The translations under genes were made by a program, and so were the position numbers. Of a DNA stretch of 64,000 nucleotides, positions 51,996 to 60,198 are shown one piece after another (the stretch's first letter is position 1; each line of letters begins with the position of its first letter). The stretch spans positions 1 through 64,000 of the forward strand of contig CAYGSU010000010.1 in the NCBI GenBank assembly GCA_964352715.1, in the 5' to 3' direction. The notes under the pieces are model-generated. The model did not search any database. It saw only the letters and a program-made list of their open reading frames with translations, and was not told the DNA's origin. Source of the DNA: JAVKBW01 sp964352715 (GTDB lineage Bacteria; Pseudomonadota; Alphaproteobacteria; UBA8366; Aestuariispiraceae).

Positions 51996-53434
51996 CGTGT
52001 CTTACCTCGTGGCCTCTTTTCTTCCGGGGCGTATGGATTCTTGCCCTTCCGCATATGGAGTCTAATCGGTATTCCCGGCAGGTCAAAATCCTCGCGAAGA
52101 CGGTTGCTGAGATATCGCATATAGGATTCCGGCAGCGCTTCGGGGATCGAGGTGAAGACAACGAAGGTGGGCGGTCGGGTTTTCGCCTGGGTCATGTAGC
52201 GTAGCTTGACGCGCCTGCCCCGTGCCAGCGGCGGCGGGTGTTCCGCCGTTATCCCGGCCAGCCAGTTGTTGAGTTTCGACGTCGACACCCGCTTGTTCCA
52301 GATATCGAATGTTTTCAGCACCGCATCGAGCAACCGGTCAAGTTTCTCGCCGCGCAGGGCCGATACGGTAACCACGGGAATACCGCGTGCCTGCGGCAGC
52401 GATTTTTCGATGCGATCTCGCAGCAGCTGAAGCTGTTTCGGTTTGTCCTCGACCGCATCCCATTTGTTGGCGGCGATCAGCAGCGCGCGCCCCTCTTCGA
52501 CGACCTGGCGGGCAATGGTCAGGTCCTGCTTTTCAAGCATGTCGTTGGCATCGAGCACCAGAACCACAACCTGGGCGAAACGGATGGTGCGCATCGAATC
52601 CGCGGTGGAAAGTTTTTCGACCTTCTGCGAAACGCGGGCCTTCTTGCGCAGACCGGCCGTATCGGTAAGGCGGATGTCGCGGCCTTTCCACTGCCAGTCG
52701 ATCGCGATGGAATCGCGCGTGATACCGGCCTCGGGACCGGTCAGCAGCCTGTCTTCACCAATCAGACGGTTGATCAGCGTCGACTTGCCGACATTCGGGC
52801 GCCCGACAATGGCAAGCTGGATCGGCAGGGCGGGAAGCGCTTCATCCGGCTCGTCGCCATCAATTTCCTCGTCCGGCGTCCAGATCGAAAAATCGGTGGT
52901 CTGCCGGAAGGCCTCATCGAACACGGACCGGTCCTTCGATGTCGATATAATCGCATCGTACAGATCGGAAATGCCTTCGCCGTGTTCCGCGGAAATCGGC
53001 ACGGGATCGCCAAGGCCGAGCTTGTAGGCTTCCAGCATGCCGGGTACGCCGGCTGCGCCTTCGCACTTGTTGGCGATGAGGATCACCGGCCGGCCGCATT
53101 TGCGGATGGTTTCGGCAAAAACCTCGTCGTCTGTGGTGATGCCGGTCCGGGCATCGACCACGAACATCACCGCATCGGCGTCGCCCAGCGCCCGTTCGGT
53201 CTGCGCGGTCATGCGACCGGCAAGGCTGCCGGGGTCTGCCGTTTCCAGACCGGCTGTATCGAACACGTTGAAATGCAGGTCGGCAAGCTGCGCCGCGCCT
53301 TCACGACGGTCGCGCGTCACCCCCGGCATGTCATCGACCAGGGCCAGCCGTTTGCCGACGAGCCGGTTGAACAGTGTCGACTTACCGACGTTCGGACGAC
53401 CGGCAATTGCAATTGTAAAGGTCATTTTTAACAA
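51992..53434 (-). CDS. der: Ribosome-biogenesis GTPase Der (EngA)
   Basis: A 480-residue GTPase with two tandem G domains. Each has a GRPNVGKSTL(F/I)NRL P-loop; the G4 motifs are NKCEG in the first (a variant of NKxD) and NKWD in the second. A C-terminal KH-like domain (about 375-460) ends in a basic tail. It binds the 50S subunit during assembly. ATG at 53425 (MTFTIAI) is an alternative start, three residues in. Confidence 0.97.
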   Translation of the reverse strand: MLKMTFTIAIAGRPNVGKSTLFNRLVGKRLALVDDMPGVTRDRREGAAQLADLHFNVFDTAGLETADPGSLAGRMTAQTERALGDADAVMFVVDARTGITTDDEVFAETIRKCGRPVILIANKCEGAAGVPGMLEAYKLGLGDPVPISAEHGEGISDLYDAIISTSKDRSVFDEAFRQTTDFSIWTPDEEIDGDEPDEALPALPIQLAIVGRPNVGKSTLINRLIGEDRLLTGPEAGITRDSIAIDWQWKGRDIRLTDTAGLRKKARVSQKVEKLSTADSMRTIRFAQVVVLVLDANDMLEKQDLTIARQVVEEGRALLIAANKWDAVEDKPKQLQLLRDRIEKSLPQARGIPVVTVSALRGEKLDRLLDAVLKTFDIWNKRVSTSKLNNWLAGITAEHPPPLARGRRVKLRYMTQAKTRPPTFVVFTSIPEALPESYMRYLSNRLREDFDLPGIPIRLHMRKGKNPYAPEEKRPRGKTR

Positions 53435-53443
53435 ATCCCGCGG

Positions 53444-54775
53444 TCAGCGGTATGCGTGCAGCCGACCGCCATCAGTTTGGATGTAAAGCGTGCCGTTCGC
53501 CACGATCGGCGCAACGCTCACGGAATCATCGACATCGATCTGCCCCAGCGGATCACCGGTATACGGCGACACGGCCACAACCTGACCGAGATTGTTCGCC
53601 ACCAGAAGCCTGTCGCCCGCCAGCACCGGACCGACCCAGCTTATGGCGCCGGACTTGTCTTCCGGGTCCTCGTAAGCCGGCAGACGCGTCAGCCAGCGGA
53701 CGCGCCCGCCCCTGCGGGTCAGCGCGGCCAGATAATTGTCGATGGTGACGACATATACGAATTCACCGGCAACCCAGGGCTGGTTCAGCCCGCCGATCCG
53801 CCGGTCCCACGAGCGGATACCGGTATTCAGATCAATCGCAACCATTCGTCCGGCATGGCTGATCGCAACCACCAGGCCACGATCGATGACCGGAAGGCCA
53901 CGAATATCCGCCAGCGACGACAAGGCGTCGGACCGGCGCGCACTGGTCAGGCTGTCGGACCAGCTAACCCGTCCGTTATCGAGACGGATGGCATACAGCT
54001 CGCCGGAGGAATACGGAATAACAACGGTCTTTTCGAACGCCGCCGGGCTCGCACCACCCAGAAGGCCGGCGTTTTCGGCAAAGCCGGCATGGGTCCACTG
54101 CTGCGTACCGGTCACCGCATCAAAGGCCACGGTCTGGTTGTCGATGCTGACGGCGACCACGGTGCCGTCAAGCACTGTCGGGGCAGCCCGCGCCGGCCCG
54201 GTAAGCGGTGCGCGCCACAACTCGTCACCGGACCGCGCATCGAGGGTGATCATTTGCGCGTAACCGGTGCTGACGAACAGACGGCCGTCTTCATACGCGA
54301 TGCCACCGCCGAAGGCTTCATCGTCTTCATCCGGAAAGCCGATCTCGTGCTTCCAGATCAGCGTGCCGGTTTCGGAATCAAACGCCCGGACCTCGAAATC
54401 GCGGTCCAGTGTGTAGATCAGGCCGTCGGCGACAATAGGGGTCGCCAGAATTCTCTGGTCACCCTCCGAGCCGGCGCCGATGCTGACTTCCCAGAGTTCA
54501 GAGATGGTTTCGGGAAGCTGAAGGTGGTGCATGGCGTGATCGGGAAAACCGCCGGCCTGGGGCCAGGCGTCATTGACATAGGGCGGTGGCAGGAGAACCG
54601 ACAGGTCCGACAGGCGGGGATCCGGATCAAGATCGGATTCCTGCAGCATTACCGCTATGCGCTCGCCCGGCAACGGCGGCGCTTCTTCCGACCCCAACCA
54701 GCTATCGCAGCCCGACAATGCGGCAATAATGCCGACAGCGGCGATTGCCCGGCAAACTCTAACCTGCAGCTTCAT
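53444..54775 (-). CDS. bamB: Outer-membrane assembly lipoprotein BamB-like (PQQ-type beta-propeller)
   Basis: A 443-residue lipoprotein (lipobox AALSGC, Cys23) with seven or eight PQQ-like beta-propeller repeats. Visible blades include LIYTLDRDFEVRAFDSETGT, RLFVSTGYAQMITLDARSGD and RLLVANNLGQVVAVSPYTGD. BamB is the scaffolding lipoprotein of the Bam complex that inserts outer-membrane barrels. It stands between a TPR protein and der, matching the yfgM-bamB-der order of enterobacteria. Confidence 0.93.
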   Translation of the reverse strand: MKLQVRVCRAIAAVGIIAALSGCDSWLGSEEAPPLPGERIAVMLQESDLDPDPRLSDLSVLLPPPYVNDAWPQAGGFPDHAMHHLQLPETISELWEVSIGAGSEGDQRILATPIVADGLIYTLDRDFEVRAFDSETGTLIWKHEIGFPDEDDEAFGGGIAYEDGRLFVSTGYAQMITLDARSGDELWRAPLTGPARAAPTVLDGTVVAVSIDNQTVAFDAVTGTQQWTHAGFAENAGLLGGASPAAFEKTVVIPYSSGELYAIRLDNGRVSWSDSLTSARRSDALSSLADIRGLPVIDRGLVVAISHAGRMVAIDLNTGIRSWDRRIGGLNQPWVAGEFVYVVTIDNYLAALTRRGGRVRWLTRLPAYEDPEDKSGAISWVGPVLAGDRLLVANNLGQVVAVSPYTGDPLGQIDVDDSVSVAPIVANGTLYIQTDGGRLHAYR

Positions 54776-54821
54776 GTCTCAAAAATTCCAGTCGCTGGAT
54801 CACTCGCAGCCATTAGAACCA

Positions 54822-55466
54822 CTACCCGCCGATCGCAGCCAGTATTTCGGCCGCCCGGCCGCGCGCGCTCTGCGGTGCGGTCAGATCGTCGGTGATTCGA
54901 GTAAGATACGCACGCGCTTCGTCCATGTTTCCCGTGGTAAGTGCGATGGAAGCCGCAATTTCACGAGCGGTGTAGCGAAACGGGCGACCGTCTTCGGCAA
55001 GCGGTGCAATGCGGTCGAGCAGGCCGTCGGTATTGCCGGTTTCAGACCGGAGCATTACCAGCAACAGCGTCGCAAGGTCGCGATAAACGTCATCAATGCC
55101 GGATGTTGCGGTAATTTTTTCATAATCCGCAATGGCGCCTTCCACATCGCCATCTTCCGCTTTCAGCGCAGCCGCCTGAAAATGCATCAGCAGCTTGTAG
55201 CCGTCGCTGGCGTCTTCCGCCGCCGTTGTCAGCTGGTTGACCGCACCCTCGGTGTCGCCTTCGGCGGCGATATCCAGCGCAATCGCATAGGCTGTCGCAT
55301 CGGCCTGGCGTTTCTGTGCTTCCCAGTAGCGCCAGCCCTGATAGCCACCGACGGCGATCACGATAGCGAGCACAACGGCAACAATGGCTGTGCCATGCTT
55401 GCGCCAGATGACTTTGAGCTGGTCTTGACGAAGCTCTTCGTCAATTTCCCGAAGAATTTCGGCCAT
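54822..55466 (-). CDS. YfgM-like TPR protein, membrane-anchored
   Basis: A 214-residue protein with a short cytosolic N terminus, one transmembrane segment (about 26-44, AIVAVVLAIVIAVGGYQGW) and a periplasmic TPR-like domain of helical repeats. This is the architecture of YfgM (TPR_21), an accessory of the SecYEG translocon and periplasmic chaperone network. It is first in the order yfgM-bamB-der, which supports the call. Confidence 0.88.
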   Translation of the reverse strand: MAEILREIDEELRQDQLKVIWRKHGTAIVAVVLAIVIAVGGYQGWRYWEAQKRQADATAYAIALDIAAEGDTEGAVNQLTTAAEDASDGYKLLMHFQAAALKAEDGDVEGAIADYEKITATSGIDDVYRDLATLLLVMLRSETGNTDGLLDRIAPLAEDGRPFRYTAREIAASIALTTGNMDEARAYLTRITDDLTAPQSARGRAAEILAAIGG

Positions 55467-55640
55467 GGTCAGGCCTCCTGCCTAGCGATACAATACAAAT
55501 AGTGCGAATCCTTGGTTTGTTTAGTTATATCGACGCCCTATCGCAAGCGGCGCTTTGCATGAAGCCCCTATATTACCGGCTTGTTTTGGCATGAAACGTG
55601 CTTAACATTTCACAGAGAAAGTTCGTTCACGAGGCGCTAC

Positions 55641-56018
55641 ATGATCCGTTCGAGACTGCTGTCAGCTGCTACTGGGATGCCTGTCCGGTTTTCCGGACGG
55701 CTTCGGGCCGGCGCTCTTGTTATTGCAACCGCGGTCATGCTGGCAGGATGTGGCAGCGTCGGCGCGCCGCTGCTTGCCCTTGGCGGCGCAACGGCCACGA
55801 CAATCAACACCAACAAGCTTCCGACCGACCATATTGCCGACTATTTCACCGGGCAGGACTGCAACAGCGTTCGTCAGTCGCAGGATGGCGGGCCGTTGTG
55901 CCGACCCTACGAGATGGGCGTTATCGAGGAGCCGCGATACTGCTACAAGTCCCTTGGCAGCATCACCTGCTACACCGAACCCGATCCGTACCGGGACGGA
56001 CGCTACTACGTTCAGTAG
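55641..56018 (+). CDS. Small cysteine-containing lipoprotein of unknown function
   Basis: A 125-residue protein with a signal peptide and lipobox VMLAGC (about residue 38). The mature part contains TNKLPTDHIADYFTGQDCNS, RPYEMGVIEEPRYCYKSLGS and ITCYTEPDPY: cysteine-rich and tyrosine-rich, with several possible disulfides. Small alphaproteobacterial lipoproteins of this form have no known role. ATG at 55641 has GAGG upstream. It is divergent from the TPR gene. Confidence 0.75.
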   Translation: MIRSRLLSAATGMPVRFSGRLRAGALVIATAVMLAGCGSVGAPLLALGGATATTINTNKLPTDHIADYFTGQDCNSVRQSQDGGPLCRPYEMGVIEEPRYCYKSLGSITCYTEPDPYRDGRYYVQ

Positions 56019-56023
56019 AAGCC

Positions 56024-56052
56024 TGCCCCGTCTTCCGGCCGGGCAATTTTTT
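56024..56052 (+). terminator. Probable terminator of the cysteine-rich lipoprotein gene
   Basis: Short stem TGCCC/GGGCA with an imperfect inner helix and a six-T run, just past the stop codon. Confidence 0.5.
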
Positions 56053-56125
56053 ATGACATTTCTGTTGCCGTCGGAAGATTTCGTGGGTGTAATGTTTTCA
56101 GGCACGGCAATAAGAACGGGCGTTC

Positions 56126-56470
56126 ATGACGAACCTGATCGATCTGGTCGAATTTCGCCGGAAATCTAAGGGCAAGCGCGTCGCCTTTGATCGCGCTGAA
56201 CTCAGGGCATTGCTGAATGTCTATTCCAGGCGGGTAATGACCGGTGAATGGCGCGACTACGCCATCGATCAGCACGGACCGGTCGCCGTCTTTTCCGTCT
56301 TCCGCAACAGTTTCGACCTGCCGGCCTTTTCCATCGCCAAACGCAATAACGGCAAGTCGAACGAATATGTCGTTCTGTCGGGGCGGCGGACATTGAAGCG
56401 CGGGCAGGATCTGGGCGATGTGCTGGCGCTGTTCGACAAACCCTTATGGGTAATCTCTCAAAAATCCTGA
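56126..56470 (+). CDS. DUF2794 domain protein
   Basis: A 114-residue protein with the DUF2794 pattern: VAFDRAELRALLNVYSRRV, then GEWRDYAIDQHGPVAVFSVF and a second part VVLSGRRTLKRGQDLGDVL. The family is almost restricted to alphaproteobacteria and its function is unknown. Length and all core motifs are typical. Confidence 0.92.
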   Translation: MTNLIDLVEFRRKSKGKRVAFDRAELRALLNVYSRRVMTGEWRDYAIDQHGPVAVFSVFRNSFDLPAFSIAKRNNGKSNEYVVLSGRRTLKRGQDLGDVLALFDKPLWVISQKS

Positions 56471-56585
56471 TTTTTCAGGACCCTAAAGACAAATCATTCT
56501 GAAGGCGGCGGTTCTCGCCAATCTCTGATCTTGACTTGCGTGCAAATTTTAAAGAGAACATTAATGGTACAAAAAGGGGTAGGTG

Positions 56586-56864
56586 ATGGGCCGGATCAAA
56601 CAGGACAATCTGTCGAAACGAGACAGCCGACGCCGGGCGACCTGTGTCGGCGATCTGCTGGCGAACAATGTGCCGATCTTCTGCTGGTGTAACCGGTGCG
56701 GCCACAGTTCGAGCATTTCGGCAGAGCTGATCGTCGCCGAAGCCGGGCCGATGGTGCCGGTTCCCGATATCGGGCAACATCTTCGCTGCAGCGGATGCGG
56801 ATCGAAGGATATCGCCACACGGCCGGAATGGCCGACGCTGGGCCAGGTGACCCGGCACGGCTGA
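56586..56864 (+). CDS. Small zinc-ribbon-like protein
   Basis: A 92-residue protein with a basic N terminus and two cysteine pairs, CNRC (near residue 37) and CSGC (near 70), which can form a zinc ribbon. The space between holds SSSISAELIVAEAGPMVPVP. It could bind nucleic acid or protein; I know no named family. An alternative GTG start lies one codon upstream. GGGGTAGG precedes the start. Confidence 0.7.
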   Translation: MGRIKQDNLSKRDSRRRATCVGDLLANNVPIFCWCNRCGHSSSISAELIVAEAGPMVPVPDIGQHLRCSGCGSKDIATRPEWPTLGQVTRHG

Positions 56865-57125
56865 TCGCCGGGGCCAGACCCACCACCGAATCGTCCTAGA
56901 AGACCGGCTTCACATTCCATCGCATGGTCTTGCCCCGGCCATGCAATCGACAAAATCCTGAGAAAATCTGAAAAACAGGGTTGAGCAAAAAGTCATCACC
57001 CGATATTGTGTATGTCTGGCGAGGCAAACACTACATATATTGTATTTGACCACCTGTAGTAGGTCTTGGAATTTCAGGCATACAGGCCATATCAGATACG
57101 CGGACGAATAGGGGACAAGACAGCC

Positions 57126-57479
57126 ATGGAATGGACCGAAGAACGGGTTGAGACGCTGAAAGGCTTATGGAAAAGCGGCTATACGGCACGGCAGATCGCC
57201 GATCGTCTTGGCGGTGTTACACGCAATGCGGTGATCGGAAAAGCGCACCGCATGGGCCTTTCTTCCAAACCGCAGACGATCAAACGGCACGATATGCCGA
57301 TGGATCTCAACCGCAGCGAACGGACCTGCCAGTGGCCGATGGGCCACCCCGGTCAGGATGAGTTCAAGTTCTGTGGCGACTCCGCCGTGCCCGGCAAGCC
57401 GTATTGCACCAAGCACTGCGATGTTGCCTACCGACGCCGGACCGAAGAAGCCTCCGCGAAGAAAACAGCAGCAGCCTAG
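57126..57479 (+). CDS. gcrA: Cell-cycle regulator GcrA
   Basis: A 117-residue GcrA. The N-terminal helix-turn-helix reads WTEERVETLKGLWKSGYTAR, then RLGGVTRNAVIGKAHRMGL. The short C-terminal domain, which contacts sigma-70, has the conserved CQWPMG and a KFCGD..KPYCTKHC cysteine set. GcrA acts as a sigma-70 cofactor at promoters carrying methylated GANTC sites and controls division genes. Length is short but complete for the non-Caulobacter type. A terminator follows. Confidence 0.96.
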   Translation: MEWTEERVETLKGLWKSGYTARQIADRLGGVTRNAVIGKAHRMGLSSKPQTIKRHDMPMDLNRSERTCQWPMGHPGQDEFKFCGDSAVPGKPYCTKHCDVAYRRRTEEASAKKTAAA

Positions 57480-57519
57480 GCGCCCCGGCGCGACAGGCGT
57501 CGCAAAACATGCGATATCG

Positions 57520-57550
57520 ACAGGCGGCGGCGCATAGCCCCGCCTGTTTT
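57520..57550 (+). terminator. Terminator after gcrA
   Basis: Stem ACAGGCGG/CCGCCTGT with a 12-base loop and a TTTT run, 41 bases after the gcrA stop and before the glycosyltransferase gene. Confidence 0.7.
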
Positions 57551-57578
57551 CGTTTCAACGGAAAGGCTGTTCAGGCCC

Positions 57579-58487
57579 ATGCCCAAGCTTAGCCTGATTA
57601 CCGGAGCGGACAGCCGGCTTTTCGGTAATCTCTGCATGCTTCTGCAATCGATGTACGGTCATGACCCCGAGACCCCTGTGCATGTCTGCGATTTCGGCTT
57701 CGAGCCGGCGCACCGCGATTTCCTGAATGCGCTCGGCCTGCTGCTGGCGAAGCCGGATCACCTGAAGGCTCGACGTCACCCCTGGTACGCCAAGGCCGCG
57801 ATGGTCGATTTTCTGCCGGCCCGCCCGGAGACAGAAGGATCGGACGGCTTCGTCTGGATTGATGCCGACATCATCGCCGAGCGGCCGATCACCCGCGAAA
57901 TCGACGCCATTGCGACAGAAATGCGCGATGCGGGCCAGGCAGCCGCCCTGTGCCGGGATGCGAACGGTGTCGACCTCGACAGGTTCATTGCGGACTGGGA
58001 AAAGCGCGGCGAAGACCTTTCCGCCTTCAAGACCCTTCTGTCCGCCCATTCGGTCACCGGCACAGCCCCGTATCTCAATACGGGTTTCGTGATCGTGGCG
58101 GACCTGGCGATGGCACGGACCTGGCGGGACCTTACCCTGCGGCAGCGCGACTGGCTGCTGTTCGAACAGAACTGCTTCAACGTGCTGGCGAATGCCGACC
58201 CGGCGCGGATCCGGCTGCTCGATACGGCGGAATGGAACGCGCATGGGCCATTGCTTGATACCGCAGGGTTGAACGGCGACCCGGTGCGGCTGATCCACAC
58301 CACCTCCAATGGCGAACGGCATGTCGATGGTGATCTTCGCTACGGGGTTCGCGGGCGCGTAACGTCGGGCAATCTGAAGCTGTTCCTGCGCGAAGATCTG
58401 CGCAAACGGCAATTGACCCTGTTACAGGGCTTTCTGGACCGGCATTTCGATCTGCTGGCCGAAACCGGCGTTCTTACCGCTTCGTAG
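57579..58487 (+). CDS. GT-A fold glycosyltransferase-like protein
   Basis: A 302-residue cytosolic protein with the layout of a GT-A nucleotide-sugar transferase. It starts KLSLITGADSRLFGNLCMLL, continues with WYAKAAMVDFLP, and has a metal-binding DxD as VWIDADIIAE (about 89-98). The region TAPYLNTGFVIVADL is like the product-binding segment of family 8-type enzymes. Sugar donor and acceptor are unknown. Its 3' end overlaps the convergent UDP-xylose synthase-like gene by 14 bases, which suggests, without proving, a shared role in surface sugars. Confidence 0.75.
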   Translation: MPKLSLITGADSRLFGNLCMLLQSMYGHDPETPVHVCDFGFEPAHRDFLNALGLLLAKPDHLKARRHPWYAKAAMVDFLPARPETEGSDGFVWIDADIIAERPITREIDAIATEMRDAGQAAALCRDANGVDLDRFIADWEKRGEDLSAFKTLLSAHSVTGTAPYLNTGFVIVADLAMARTWRDLTLRQRDWLLFEQNCFNVLANADPARIRLLDTAEWNAHGPLLDTAGLNGDPVRLIHTTSNGERHVDGDLRYGVRGRVTSGNLKLFLREDLRKRQLTLLQGFLDRHFDLLAETGVLTAS

Positions 58488-59478
58488 ACCGCAGATAGCC
58501 TTCGAAATAGGCGATCGTTTTCCGCAATCCATCGTCCAGACCGATGGTCGGTTCCCAGCCCAGAACGGTGCGGGCACGGTCGATATTCGGGCAGCGCCGC
58601 ACCGGGTCATTCTCCGGCAGCGGATTGAACGTCAGCGTCGAGGAAGACCCGGTGAGTTCAATGATACGCTCAGCCAGTTGCCGGACGGTGATTTCATGCG
58701 GATTGCCAAGATTGATCGGCCCGACGGCTTCATCCTTGCCGCTTTCCATCATCGCCAGAATGCCGGTTACCAGATCGTCGACGTAACAGAACGACCGCGT
58801 CTGCTGGCCTTCGCCCTGAATGGTGATCGGCTGGTTCTGTAACGCCTGCAGAATGAAGGTCGATACAACGCGGCCGTCATCGGGATGCATGTTCGGCCCG
58901 TAGGTATTGAAAATGCGCGCCACCCGAACCGCCAGACCGTTCTGCCGGTGATAGTCGAAGCACAGGGTTTCCGCACAGCGCTTGCCCTCGTCATAGCAGG
59001 CGCGCGGACCGATTGTCGTGACGTTGCCGAAATAGTCTTCCTGTTGCGGATGCACGGTCGGGTCGCCGTAGATTTCGCTGGTCGATGCCTGAAAGATCTT
59101 CGCCTTGCAGCGCTTGGCGAGGCCCAGCATGTTGATTGCACCAACGACGCTTGTCTTTGTGGTCTGCACCGGGTCTCGCTGGTAATGAACCGGCGAGGCC
59201 GGGCACGCCATGTTGTAGATTTCATCGGCCTCGACATAGAGCGGAAACGTGACGTCATGGCGGACCAGTTCAAACCGGGGTTCATCCAGCAGGGGGGCAA
59301 CCAGCGACCGCCGGCCGGTATAGAAATTGTCGACGCACAACACCTCGTCGCCGCGATTCAGCAGGGCGGCGCAGAGATGAGAGCCGAGGAACCCGGCCCC
59401 TCCCGTCACCACCACGCGGCGCGCAACCGGCGACAGCCCGGTATCGAAATCAAAATGGCCAACCGTCCGTTTTTTCAC
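58474..59478 (-). CDS. UDP-glucuronate decarboxylase (UDP-xylose synthase)-like epimerase
   Basis: A 334-residue short-chain dehydrogenase-fold enzyme. The NAD motif is VVTGGAGFLGSHL, with MACPASPVHYQRDPVQTTKT, STSEIYGDP, and the catalytic YDEGKRCAETL (Tyr-x-x-x-Lys). These, with the KTSVVGAINMLGLAKR block, are characteristic of UDP-glucuronic acid decarboxylases, which make UDP-xylose. A plain UDP-galactose 4-epimerase or dTDP-glucose dehydratase is less likely. It overlaps the convergent glycosyltransferase gene by 14 bases. Confidence 0.9.
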   Translation of the reverse strand: MKKRTVGHFDFDTGLSPVARRVVVTGGAGFLGSHLCAALLNRGDEVLCVDNFYTGRRSLVAPLLDEPRFELVRHDVTFPLYVEADEIYNMACPASPVHYQRDPVQTTKTSVVGAINMLGLAKRCKAKIFQASTSEIYGDPTVHPQQEDYFGNVTTIGPRACYDEGKRCAETLCFDYHRQNGLAVRVARIFNTYGPNMHPDDGRVVSTFILQALQNQPITIQGEGQQTRSFCYVDDLVTGILAMMESGKDEAVGPINLGNPHEITVRQLAERIIELTGSSSTLTFNPLPENDPVRRCPNIDRARTVLGWEPTIGLDDGLRKTIAYFEGYLRSTKR

Positions 59479-59621
59479 CCGCAGAACCCCTGAAAGATAG
59501 TGTGAAACGATAATCAGGCCCGTCGCCGGGCGTGTCTGTTCTTGTAAGCAGATTCGATGCCAAACGCGCAGAAATTAGGCATCGCCGGGCATCGTCTGGT
59601 GCAGCCAAAAGGCGACCCCCC

Positions 59622-59649
59622 TTGTCCGGACCGGTAAAATGGCTATGAT
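59622..59649 (+). promoter_or_regulatory. Putative promoter of the XRE regulator
   Basis: TTGTCC (59622-59627) and TATGAT (59644-59649), with a 16-base spacer. Confidence 0.5.
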
Positions 59650-59661
59650 TATGGTGTAATC

Positions 59662-59676
59662 GAATTCAATGAATTC
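59662..59676. promoter_or_regulatory. GAATTC-AAT-GAATTC dyad, possible XRE operator
   Basis: Two copies of the palindromic hexamer GAATTC separated by AAT, starting 13 bases after the putative -10 box. It is placed to act as an autoregulatory operator for the XRE protein. Confidence 0.35.
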
Positions 59677-59782
59677 TCACCGTACGCATACCTGTAACAT
59701 CGATGATGTAGGTAGCGTCTCATCATGCGCCGCTTTTAGCGATGCAGTAAAAATCCAGCCGACGCTGTTGAAGGAGTTAAGT

Positions 59783-60166
59783 ATGACCGCCGTTGCGGAA
59801 AAGGTAAAATCGACTGAAACCGTTGCAGACCGTTTGCAACAGGCCCGGGAAAACCTTGGCCTTGCACCAGAAACCGTCGCGCAATTGATTGGCGTGACGG
59901 CGGAAACCTATCGGCACTGGGAAAGTGGTGAAAAGGAACCACGGGCAAACCGGCTGGTTAACCTTGCCGGTGTATTGCGGGTCTCTGCCTACTGGATTCT
60001 GGACGGTGGCGACGGCGAATTCAGCATCGTGCAGGATTGTTCCGCAACCGATTCACTGCGCGGCCAGATCACCAGCGTCCGCACCAAACTTCAGGACATT
60101 TCCGACATTCTGAACGACATGGAAGATCGGCTTGAAGAGCATCTGTCACAGAAACACACCGGCTAG
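59783..60166 (+). CDS. XRE-family helix-turn-helix regulator
   Basis: A 127-residue DNA-binding protein. The helix-turn-helix (about 18-72) reads LQQARENLGLAPETVAQLIG, then VTAETYRHWESGEKEPRA. The C-terminal third (about 95-127, LRGQITSVRTKLQDISDILN) is a coiled coil that could mediate dimerisation. ATG at 59783 has AAGGAG 6 bases upstream; the longer open frame is not supported. A dyad next to the promoter may be its own operator. Confidence 0.9.
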   Translation: MTAVAEKVKSTETVADRLQQARENLGLAPETVAQLIGVTAETYRHWESGEKEPRANRLVNLAGVLRVSAYWILDGGDGEFSIVQDCSATDSLRGQITSVRTKLQDISDILNDMEDRLEEHLSQKHTG

Positions 60167-60198
60167 CGCAAACCCCGGCAAACCGCTAACTTGCGGTA

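Larger units (their letters stand above)
59479..59782. other. 304-base intergenic region before the XRE regulator
   Basis: Noncoding DNA separating the divergent UXS and XRE genes. It holds the XRE promoter and dyad described separately. A frame is open upstream of the XRE start (from 59669), but it has no ribosome-binding site. No other gene is seen. Confidence 0.55.

Noticed and set aside
53456..54895. A 479-residue open frame on the plus strand opposite bamB.
   Set aside because: It is a compositional shadow of a clearly recognisable beta-propeller lipoprotein on the other strand, with no ribosome-binding site and no family resemblance.
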